Source: G965233625 sp965233625 (GTDB lineage Bacteria; Planctomycetota; Planctomycetia; Pirellulales; Pirellulaceae). From it: a DNA stretch of 64,000 nt. The stretch spans positions 3,038,001 to 3,102,000 of the forward strand of contig OZ247499.1 of the NCBI GenBank assembly GCA_965233625.1. The letters run 5' to 3'. The notes beneath the pieces were generated by a model. It did no database searches. It worked only from the letters and a program-made list of their open reading frames with translations, and had not been told where the DNA came from. Made by a program: the position numbers and the translations under genes. Shown here in pieces: positions 56,752-64,000 of the stretch (positions are counted from its first letter, which is position 1; the number at the start of each line of letters is the position of its first letter).

Positions 56752-58878
56752 ATGTCGATTGCTGTTTCTTGTGTCTGCGGGCAGAAATTTAAGGCGCCTG
56801 ACGCAGCGGCGGGGAAAAAACTTAAGTGCCCGAAGTGTTCGGCGCCGCTTACGATTCCGCCCTTACCCACGGATCCCCTGGCGGTGGATCTTCCAGAAAG
56901 TACAGGGGCTCTGGACCCCTTTGGTGACGATGTATTCGGAGACGCGTCACAATTTGGCGGCCAGAACTTCCCGGCGCAAGCAGGTTTTCCGCCTGCCGCG
57001 ATGCCTCCCGGAGGATTTACACCTGGTGCACCTTATCCAGTAACAACTCCCGCCGGTTCTACACCAGCAGGCAGAGCAAAAAACACCCGTATCATTATTG
57101 CCGCTGCGGTGGGGGGTGGCCTTCTTCTCGTTGTGCTTGTTGCTGTGGCAGGCATCTTCTTAACGAGCAGTGGCGGCGCCGATGTGGCACAGGCCGATCC
57201 TGTTTCAGAAGTGCCTCCCCCGGTTGCTCCTCCCGCCCCAAAGCCGGAGCCGGTTGAACCCGCTTCACCTCAACCCGTTGAAGAGCCCGCTCCTGTTGAA
57301 AAGAAAGACGTCAAGGAGTCCGGTGATGGTGGGGATAGCAAAACTCCTGACAAGAAACCGCCGGGAAAAGCGAGTCAGCCACCCGTCAAAACGCCAGAGC
57401 TTCTGACGCTGCCACCGGTAAAACTCGCGCCCCAGGTGCAGCTTAGCGGCGGCGCCACGGTTTCTCCTCCATCGGAATTTGTCGCCCAACAAGTCGAGAA
57501 GTTTGGCGCCAAAGATCGCTGGATGGAACTCCGCAGGTGGAAGCACCCAACAGAGGAAGTGGTGTTTTCCGCTGCGGTGGTGCGGGCCAGAAGTTTTCAG
57601 TCATCGCTGTTGCCGCGTGTGTCAGCGCGACACGTAAAGAAGCAGGGCAACGTCTATTTTGGCGAACTCGACATGTGGATCGTACCGGGCGCTCTGACAC
57701 GTGAAGAGTATGTGGATGGCCGCTGGCGGACCTTGGCATCGCGACGGACATCCCAACAGATTCCGGGAGCCGCCGCCCTGGCAGCAAGCTACGCGGCGGG
57801 CCAGTTGTACGCCGTGTTTTTTGAAACCGCTGCTCCCGTCACTGATGAACTGTTTGCATCACTTCAAGCAGCCGTTGTTTCTCTAAATGTAGAAACCGCG
57901 TCATCAGCCCAACCACCTAGCGGTCTAGTGCTTAATGAAAAGGTATTACGCACCCAGGAACTGACAGCTTCGGCGGTGCAACAGGCAACAGACACAGAAG
58001 AGCCGGTAGTGCCCGACGGCGACACCATTGCCAGTTTAGCCATTTCCGATGACGGTTTTCTGGCCGTTTATGGCGATGTCAAAGGCGATGTTCATAAGTT
58101 CCGCACCGGCGAAACCGGGGTGTCGCGCTCGTGGAAGGTTGTCGAAGGCGGTTCTGCCACGTTCCTGAGCATCGCCGCTGATAATCGTACAGCGCTGGTA
58201 GGTGCGCGAAGCTTGAAGAATTTCATTGCACTGAACCTGGGCAATGGAAATCACATCCGGCAGTATTATGGTTCGACGATGCTTTCTGGTAGGGTTTTTC
58301 AATCGCATTTTTATGCCGCCAAGAAGGGGAAAATCACCGTCTACTACGATTGGCTTGCTGTGGGCAAAGAGAAAGAGACCCACCTGCCAGCAAACACCCG
58401 GCAGACGGTGCTTTCTGATGACGAGACAAAGATTGCGTTTATCACAGAGTCAGGAAGTGTGGGCCTCTGGGAGCCGGACATGAACCGGAAAAAGCTCAAC
58501 ATCTTCAAACCAGAGAATCTTCATGGCGCAGGTAACGGCACGGCGATTGCCTTTTCGGCAGATGGTTCGCAACTACTGTCGGCGGACCTGAACGGGCTGC
58601 TGGTCTTGTGGGACGTTTCCGGCGGCAAAGTGGTCCGCCAATGGAAATCACTCGGGCAAATTAATGCGGTCAGTTTTCTAGACGGGGGTGAGGCCATCGT
58701 TCAGCACGCTGACTCGCTGTCGCAGATCAGCCTTAACAGCGACCAGATCAAGCTCATCAAAAAGTTTAATCAGCCTATCAGTCTGGCAGCATTCTCACGC
58801 GACCGGAAGCACGGTGTATTTGCCAGGTCTGGCGGTAAATCACGTCAGGACATTTTGCATTGGGAACGGGACAAATGA
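56752..58878 (+). CDS. Zinc-ribbon, single-TM, WD40-like protein
   Basis: A 708-residue protein. The N terminus has a C-x-C ... C-x2-C zinc ribbon (CVCGQKFKAPDAAAGKKLKCPKC is its span, residues 7-29), common in planctomycete regulatory membrane proteins. A Pro/Gly-rich linker leads to a membrane helix (about 105-128), then a Pro/Lys-rich periplasmic stretch (about 140-215). The C-terminal half carries WD40-like beta-propeller blades (IAFSADGSQLLSADLNGLLVLWD is typical). The zinc ribbon would be cytoplasmic and the propeller periplasmic. The stop overlaps the next start in ATGA, so it is the first gene of a coupled operon. Confidence 0.85.
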   Translation: MSIAVSCVCGQKFKAPDAAAGKKLKCPKCSAPLTIPPLPTDPLAVDLPESTGALDPFGDDVFGDASQFGGQNFPAQAGFPPAAMPPGGFTPGAPYPVTTPAGSTPAGRAKNTRIIIAAAVGGGLLLVVLVAVAGIFLTSSGGADVAQADPVSEVPPPVAPPAPKPEPVEPASPQPVEEPAPVEKKDVKESGDGGDSKTPDKKPPGKASQPPVKTPELLTLPPVKLAPQVQLSGGATVSPPSEFVAQQVEKFGAKDRWMELRRWKHPTEEVVFSAAVVRARSFQSSLLPRVSARHVKKQGNVYFGELDMWIVPGALTREEYVDGRWRTLASRRTSQQIPGAAALAASYAAGQLYAVFFETAAPVTDELFASLQAAVVSLNVETASSAQPPSGLVLNEKVLRTQELTASAVQQATDTEEPVVPDGDTIASLAISDDGFLAVYGDVKGDVHKFRTGETGVSRSWKVVEGGSATFLSIAADNRTALVGARSLKNFIALNLGNGNHIRQYYGSTMLSGRVFQSHFYAAKKGKITVYYDWLAVGKEKETHLPANTRQTVLSDDETKIAFITESGSVGLWEPDMNRKKLNIFKPENLHGAGNGTAIAFSADGSQLLSADLNGLLVLWDVSGGKVVRQWKSLGQINAVSFLDGGEAIVQHADSLSQISLNSDQIKLIKKFNQPISLAAFSRDRKHGVFARSGGKSRQDILHWERDK

Positions 58879-60875
58879 GTAACTACCGGGAAACTGGTGT
58901 AGTTCTTTCGCTGACGTTGCTCGTCAGTATCACCTCGAATGTCCTGGCGAGTGAGCACCGCTTCTATAAGCAGGGTGAAGTTGCGATTGCTGAGATTGAG
59001 TTAAATGGCGCCACGATGCAGCCTGTGCCAGCAGAGCAGCCCTGCCTGCACCAGTGGCTACACGGCTCTACGATCTCCACCCCTGATAAAGGCGTGAAAG
59101 ATTATCAGGTAGTAGTCAAAAAAGGCGGCATCCTGCTGGCGACGGTTGCCAGAGTGCCTGATGAAATTAGTGACGCTGGTTACATGGGTGAGACTTTACT
59201 GCGGCGCGAAGGCTGGGTGCATTTCGGCAACTTCTTCTTTCCAGGCAAAAACAGCAAAGGCTACACGCGTATGCTGGGCTTGTACCGGAAAATCGTTAAG
59301 CCAGGGATGAAACTGAAGATCACAGTACAAGTTGAAGAACCTTTTGCTGTGATTCTACCGGCTGCAGAAAATGCAGCCTGGGTGGCGAATCTTGGTGAGA
59401 TGTCTTCCTCCCGGTGGCTGTACCCGGTACGTACGCCGTGGCCGCGGGCGCCGCACGATCCGGTGGATGTTCTTAAGTCATTAAATATGTCACGCGACTC
59501 AAAGGCGGGGCTCTTTAACTTTACGCCCGCCGGCGAAATGACAGAGTGGGAATTGAACTTAAAGCAACCAAGATTGTTCATATTGCCGTGCGATTTCCCA
59601 GCAGAATACGATCTTGAGATGACCGTCACGCGGCATAGTGGCGATGGCGCCGTGCAGGTCGGGCTTATCAACGGCGATCATCATTTCGTATCGACCATCG
59701 GCAACCGCGTTGGCAATGGAGTCCGTTTTGAAGGCGGCAAAAAAGATTTTTCTAAATGGAACCCTGTACAGACGCTGCCTATGAAACAACGGGTTTCGCT
59801 GTTGTTTGAAGTTCGTGCCAGCAGCTTACGTTTTTTCGCCGGTGGTAAGCTGGTGTTTGAATACAAGGGCGACTTTTCAGAACTCAGGCCTGAAGACTGG
59901 TGGATGAAAAAGAGCCTTGGCACGCAACCGTTTATCCGTTGGGTTGATACGCACCTTACGTTTCACCGTCTGGTGATGCTGCCGCATATCGCGCCGCCTC
60001 CACCGTTAGACAAAGTGAAACGTTTCCGTAAATGGACCCACAAGTCCGGGCCAGTGACGGCGCCTCGCTCGAGGTTGTTGAAGTACGATGCAAACGCCGT
60101 GACGTTACAGACAGAAGAAGGGGGCGAGAAGGTGCTTCCTATCTGGGATCTTTCGCAAAGAGATCAGTTGTATGTCCGCCGCTTTGCGGGCGAAGGCCCC
60201 GCTTTGGAAATCGCACCCGATGCACTGCAGCGCGTGAAGAACGCCACGGTCTCTTTCAGAACAACGTACCCCAAACTACTTGCCAACCAGTTTGAGTCAG
60301 CGCGGTTTGGACACGGTTCGGGCGTGCTCGTGAAGAAAACAGGAAACCGGGGGCTGATAGCTGTGAGCATGCGGCAGCTGCTCAAGGCAGGCGCGGCGCC
60401 CAAAGGCTTCAACCATCGTCCATCTTCGACAGAAGTAATTTTCAACCCGGGCACTGCCAACGAGAAAGTTTACGATGCGAAGGTTTTGAATAAGACCAGG
60501 GCCAATCTCACTTTCCGCGATGAGGTAATCTACCTGGAAGTGCGTGGTGACGACCTGCCAGAGCCAGTTGAGGTATCAACAAGCCAAGTGAAAGATGGTG
60601 AAACGGTATACACCATCGGATTCCCTGCACCTGGTCGCTACGCCAGTCGCGGTGTGCGGTTGGGCCCCAAGGTGATCGCGGTCAAAATGCCGGTAGCAAA
60701 GACCAACGTGACAAAGCTGTCGGTGTTTGTCGCACAATCCGATTTTGCCGTCGAATCCGGGTCGGCGGTAACCAATGCTGAAGGCAAACTTCTGGGCCTT
60801 ACGATGTATTTGAATTGTTACGAACATAATACCGGGCATGGCATTTGGGTCAGCAGGTTCCCAGCCGTACGTTGA
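58875..60875 (+). CDS. Exported SHD1 protein with a degenerate trypsin-like domain
   Basis: A 666-residue protein with a signal peptide (about 1-25). The first ~370 residues are beta-rich and unassigned. An SHD1 domain (about 380-440) is recognised by KFRKWTHK-like start, VTLQTEEGG and LSQRDQLYVRR. The last ~220 residues have the layout of a trypsin-like peptidase: GHGSGVLVK at the start and VESGSAVTNAEGKLLGL at the position of the GDSGSP motif. The Ser is kept, but the catalytic His (T-A-x-H) region reads SMRQLL, so proteolysis is unlikely. The start ATG 58875 lies in the stop of the upstream gene. Probably part of a periplasmic complex with its neighbours. Confidence 0.8.
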   Translation: MSNYRETGVVLSLTLLVSITSNVLASEHRFYKQGEVAIAEIELNGATMQPVPAEQPCLHQWLHGSTISTPDKGVKDYQVVVKKGGILLATVARVPDEISDAGYMGETLLRREGWVHFGNFFFPGKNSKGYTRMLGLYRKIVKPGMKLKITVQVEEPFAVILPAAENAAWVANLGEMSSSRWLYPVRTPWPRAPHDPVDVLKSLNMSRDSKAGLFNFTPAGEMTEWELNLKQPRLFILPCDFPAEYDLEMTVTRHSGDGAVQVGLINGDHHFVSTIGNRVGNGVRFEGGKKDFSKWNPVQTLPMKQRVSLLFEVRASSLRFFAGGKLVFEYKGDFSELRPEDWWMKKSLGTQPFIRWVDTHLTFHRLVMLPHIAPPPPLDKVKRFRKWTHKSGPVTAPRSRLLKYDANAVTLQTEEGGEKVLPIWDLSQRDQLYVRRFAGEGPALEIAPDALQRVKNATVSFRTTYPKLLANQFESARFGHGSGVLVKKTGNRGLIAVSMRQLLKAGAAPKGFNHRPSSTEVIFNPGTANEKVYDAKVLNKTRANLTFRDEVIYLEVRGDDLPEPVEVSTSQVKDGETVYTIGFPAPGRYASRGVRLGPKVIAVKMPVAKTNVTKLSVFVAQSDFAVESGSAVTNAEGKLLGLTMYLNCYEHNTGHGIWVSRFPAVR

Positions 60876-60959
60876 TGGGTCGTATGTCCCGCTTCACGCC
60901 AGATTCCTGCAACGCGGTAAGCTAACATCTCCTAGCGTCTTTCCCTTGAGGAATCTGGA

Positions 60960-63900
60960 ATGACATTTCTACAGATCGCGCGGCAGCAGAACACCCTTAG
61001 TTTAACGCTGACTCTTGGCTTTACGTTTCTATTAGGAGCAATCAATTCGCACTGCGCACCGGCGGAAGAACCTGCCAAAAAACGCAGTATGGCGGGCGTG
61101 GAGGCAGCCAGGCAGATCCTCGCCGGCGATCCAGACAATGCCGCGGCGAACGAAACATTAGGCGTTGACCTGGCTGTTTTTGAGCGTAACTGGAAAGCAG
61201 CCGCCACGCACCTAGCCAAGGCTAGTGATCCTGCCTGGCGTAAAGCGGGACGACTGGAACTTGCGGTTCCACAGACATCCGCCCAACAGGTCGATCTTGC
61301 CGACGCCTGGAAGGAAGTCGCAAAATTCGCGCATGGTGAAATTGCTGTCGCCGTACTCTGTCGCGAGTTGTACTGGTCTTTTCAGGCAGCGAACAACAAG
61401 ACTTCACCCCTGAAAAAGCAGTTTGATGATCGCCAGCAGGTTGTGTTTCAGAAACTGCGGGAACTCGGCGACGATAATTCGCAACCTGATACAAGTCGCC
61501 CGTTTGTGTTAGCTGCAGAAGTAGCTGCACGCGGCCCCTGGTACGAATCGTTCCTGGGACAATATCACCACCACAATAAGAAAACCTACTATAAGGTTTT
61601 TAATCTCAAAACGCCCCACAAGAATCTGTACACCAAGGAGATTCAAGCGGCTTACAAAGAAGAATTACCTGCGCGTGAATTAGCTTATACAGGTGTTTCG
61701 CATCTAGTGATCTCAGCAGCAGGATGGTACGAATTACGCGCCCCAAGATGTTTAGTCTACGTTAATGGAGTTCATTGCGGCTCTAATGTTTCGGGCGATA
61801 TCTGGCTTGAGCGTGGCATTCACAAACTCCGCGCTAGTATCAGTTCGCACGGCGGTTCTTATTTTTCGATTGCTGGTGTTTCACTGCGGAACAAAGCCAC
61901 CGGGCAGCCCGTGCGGTTTGTTAACCCGCTGCAGGATATTAAAAAACTTCTCGAAACGGACGGCGGCCAGACGGCTAAGGAAGTATCTGGCTGGCAGCAA
62001 ACCAAAGCCAAGCCCGTGGACTTCACGACGGCGAAAATCGTTGCAGCGGCCGCCCAAAGTGGCGAAGCTATTTCTACGCCACCTCGCGCAACCTTGCCTG
62101 AAGGGAAGAGCCGCGACACATACTACCGCAGCATGCTGGGCGCATATATTCACCACAACGCCCTCAACGGAAAGGTCGGCGATCTACGCCGCGACGCTTC
62201 CTATTCCTACCTAAATCTGCAGGTCCCGGACAAGACATTATGGACCGCCAGGATCGACAACAACCTGCGTGGCCGTATTCCTTTCGGCGACATGGCTTAC
62301 ATCGGATCGGCGGAGGTTCACGTGCTGGAAGAAGGGCTCTACCGTTTCGACGCACCAAGGGCTGTTGTTTTTGTGGACGGCCGCCGTGTCATGGAAGACA
62401 GGGTCAAGAAAACAAGCGGCGTCATTCAGCTGGAACGAGGCGTCCACGAAGTTGTGCTGAAGGCGTCCAACCATGGCCGCAGTATATTGCCTGGTCTGAC
62501 TCTCAAGGTTGTCCAGGTTAAGACAGGCAAGAACATGCCGCTTGTGAATTCCTGGAAATCTATTGAGCACTTTCTTGAATCAATGAGCGATGGGCAGGCT
62601 GTTGAAGTAACGGGCTGGCAGCCCCAGGAAGCGATTGAATACAAGTCTCCGCTTCCACGCGTCGCCGAGTTTGAAACGTTGACCGCCAAGCCAGTAACGA
62701 CGCTTGATGTTTCTGAAGACGGCAAGCTGGTTTTTACGTGTCACCAGGAAGAAAATGCAGTCCGTGTCTGGAGCACCACAACAGGCGCGCTCATACGCAC
62801 TCTGCCATCTAAGTCGCCGCGTTGCGTACTGCATCGTGCTGGGCGATTGTACGTTGGAAGTTATTTAGAGCCAGCCATTCAAGTCTTTCAACAGGATCAG
62901 AACTGGTCGCTGGTGGACGAACTTGAATGTGGCTCGGATGGTATTTACCACCTTACGGCGCCAGCCGGAAAGGCGTTCGCAGGTGTGATCGTGGCCGATT
63001 GCAAACTGGAAGGCGTTCGCAACAAAAAGTCTAACTCGTTTGCCATTTCTGTCCGGCAAGACTCTTACAAACCGGTCACTGCGGGACTAGGCGTCAGCCA
63101 GGTGGACCCCGCCGGCCGGTACCTGGTCACGCAGGGCAACTACCACATGACTGGCGCCGCGACGTTCGCCACCTACGACTGGAAAAACTATTTAAACAAC
63201 CGCGGCTACGATCTCGGGAAAACTGCTGAGCGGATCTACCGCTCGCCTGCCAGTGAAGGTTTCTGGGTGTCAGACCATGGCATCTGGCGGGGCCTGCCCG
63301 CGCGGCTTGCCGTGGAAGAAAATGAAGTGCAGATGCTGGCTGATATAACACGCCCGATGGTTTACGGACTAACCAACCGGCAGATTACCGGCTGGAGTCT
63401 TGGAAAAACGGTATCCGCTCTGGTGGATAAACGTGTGGTGAAGATGCCTGCTGCGTTCCAGGGCGGCGACTTATACAGTGACTACAAGGAGTACCGGTAC
63501 TATCGCCCGGTGGCGGTCACACTCGGCGAAACGCTGCATATCTTTGCGTTATGTCCTAAATCCAATAGCGTTTTCCACATTCATATCCCCCGGTTTCAAG
63601 AAGAGCAGGTTCCCGCCAAAGTAGCAGCGGATACGCCTTGGATTGCTTCGCCACGTCAGGAATTCACACGTCAGTTATCGCCGGCGGGATCGACCTTTCA
63701 GATAATCACTGGCCCGGCTGGCGCCAAAGTATCGCCCACCGGCTTACTAAGTTGGACGCCGACGGAAGAGCATATTGGCGTTCAAACGGTCAAGGTGAAA
63801 GTAACGTCAGACAACGCGGTAACTATTGATCGCATTAAGATCGAAGTTTTCAGACAACGTGGCGACGAAGCTGCTGTTGCTGCCCCGGTACTGCTTGCCA

Positions 63901-64000
63901 CTGAACAGGCTTCGGTGCAAGCGGGCCGGAAGAACCAGTCGATGCTGCTGCTTGAAGGCAACCGTCTACGGATACTTTCAGCCGATGCTTCGCGGGTTGT
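60960..64000 (+). CDS. Very large exported beta-rich protein, 3' end outside window
   Basis: An open frame of at least 1013 codons from the ATG at 60960 to the window edge, with GAGGA 7 nt upstream. A signal peptide (about 1-33, ending SHCAPAEE) is followed by a helical, TPR-like part (AAANETLGVDLAVFERNWKA), then two related beta-rich modules, each with a YHHH/IHHN segment, a repeated VSGWQQ/VTGWQP motif and a sugar-binding-like fold. Further on a WD40/PQQ-like part (LDVSEDGKLVFTCHQEENAV) and an Ig-like segment near the end (LSWTPTEEHIG) are seen. It is the third gene of the operon beginning at 56752. I infer a structural or carbohydrate-binding envelope protein. Confidence 0.85.
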   Translation, partial: MTFLQIARQQNTLSLTLTLGFTFLLGAINSHCAPAEEPAKKRSMAGVEAARQILAGDPDNAAANETLGVDLAVFERNWKAAATHLAKASDPAWRKAGRLELAVPQTSAQQVDLADAWKEVAKFAHGEIAVAVLCRELYWSFQAANNKTSPLKKQFDDRQQVVFQKLRELGDDNSQPDTSRPFVLAAEVAARGPWYESFLGQYHHHNKKTYYKVFNLKTPHKNLYTKEIQAAYKEELPARELAYTGVSHLVISAAGWYELRAPRCLVYVNGVHCGSNVSGDIWLERGIHKLRASISSHGGSYFSIAGVSLRNKATGQPVRFVNPLQDIKKLLETDGGQTAKEVSGWQQTKAKPVDFTTAKIVAAAAQSGEAISTPPRATLPEGKSRDTYYRSMLGAYIHHNALNGKVGDLRRDASYSYLNLQVPDKTLWTARIDNNLRGRIPFGDMAYIGSAEVHVLEEGLYRFDAPRAVVFVDGRRVMEDRVKKTSGVIQLERGVHEVVLKASNHGRSILPGLTLKVVQVKTGKNMPLVNSWKSIEHFLESMSDGQAVEVTGWQPQEAIEYKSPLPRVAEFETLTAKPVTTLDVSEDGKLVFTCHQEENAVRVWSTTTGALIRTLPSKSPRCVLHRAGRLYVGSYLEPAIQVFQQDQNWSLVDELECGSDGIYHLTAPAGKAFAGVIVADCKLEGVRNKKSNSFAISVRQDSYKPVTAGLGVSQVDPAGRYLVTQGNYHMTGAATFATYDWKNYLNNRGYDLGKTAERIYRSPASEGFWVSDHGIWRGLPARLAVEENEVQMLADITRPMVYGLTNRQITGWSLGKTVSALVDKRVVKMPAAFQGGDLYSDYKEYRYYRPVAVTLGETLHIFALCPKSNSVFHIHIPRFQEEQVPAKVAADTPWIASPRQEFTRQLSPAGSTFQIITGPAGAKVSPTGLLSWTPTEEHIGVQTVKVKVTSDNAVTIDRIKIEVFRQRGDEAAVAAPVLLATEQASVQAGRKNQSMLLLEGNRLRILSADASRV

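Overview
The window reads as a chromosomal segment of a planctomycete (Planctomycetota). The evidence is the family mix: a DUF1592/DUF1588/DUF1585 haem-type surface protein, a DUF1559 prepilin-like protein with its downstream lipoprotein, SHD1-domain proteins, a sulfatase with C-terminal HEAT repeats, DUF1844 and DUF2330 proteins, and a giant Ser/Thr kinase with a C-terminal SUMF1-like domain. LpxA and KdsB indicate lipid A/Kdo synthesis and therefore a Gram-negative type outer membrane. Genes are dense, both strands are used, and most starts have a Shine-Dalgarno (SD) sequence.

Layout. 1-12.9 kb: the 3' end of a planctomycete cytochrome-like gene, an esterase, apt, a REC-GGDEF-CBS regulator, a 2OG-Fe(II) oxygenase, then a leftward run (sulfatase, kdsB, a membrane protein with an IscA-like tail, pyrG, DUF1844) and a HAD hydrolase. 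12.9-15.7 kb: an AT-richer accessory island with a DUF262 gene overlapping a HEPN gene. The DUF262 gene is split by an intact IS5-family (IS427-like) insertion sequence. 15.8-39.3 kb: mostly core genes, including a TPR/SHD1 protein behind a structured leader, a PRMT-like methyltransferase, a YyaL-type protein, panB, a MASE1-CHASE histidine kinase, a PII-like protein, phoU, a phosphodiesterase, a solo adenine methyltransferase, a CDGSH protein, a DegT aminotransferase, ung, DUF1559 and lpxA.

39.4-44.4 kb is the most unusual region. An ARPP-1 protein is divergent from a gene for an unrecognised basic protein. A complete tRNA cloverleaf starts inside that gene's stop codon and is followed by an intrinsic terminator. 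Next come a polynucleotide-kinase-like P-loop protein and an overlapping Thg1-like 3'-5' polymerase. I interpret this as a tRNA/RNA-repair island with its own tRNA. A GNAT/FemAB-like gene lies convergent to it.

44.5-64 kb: a 1776-residue kinase-nSTAND-HEAT-LamG-SUMF1 protein, an old-yellow-enzyme reductase and an SDR, a second HEPN-motif gene, a TPR gene with a degenerate duplicate behind it, an SRPBCC gene with a frameshifted small ORF, a hairpin-rich convergent gap, a lipoprotein, and a large operon of envelope proteins (zinc ribbon-TM-WD40; SHD1 plus degenerate trypsin fold; a >1000-residue beta-rich protein) that runs off the window.

Family assignments are from motif recognition by eye; no database search was run.
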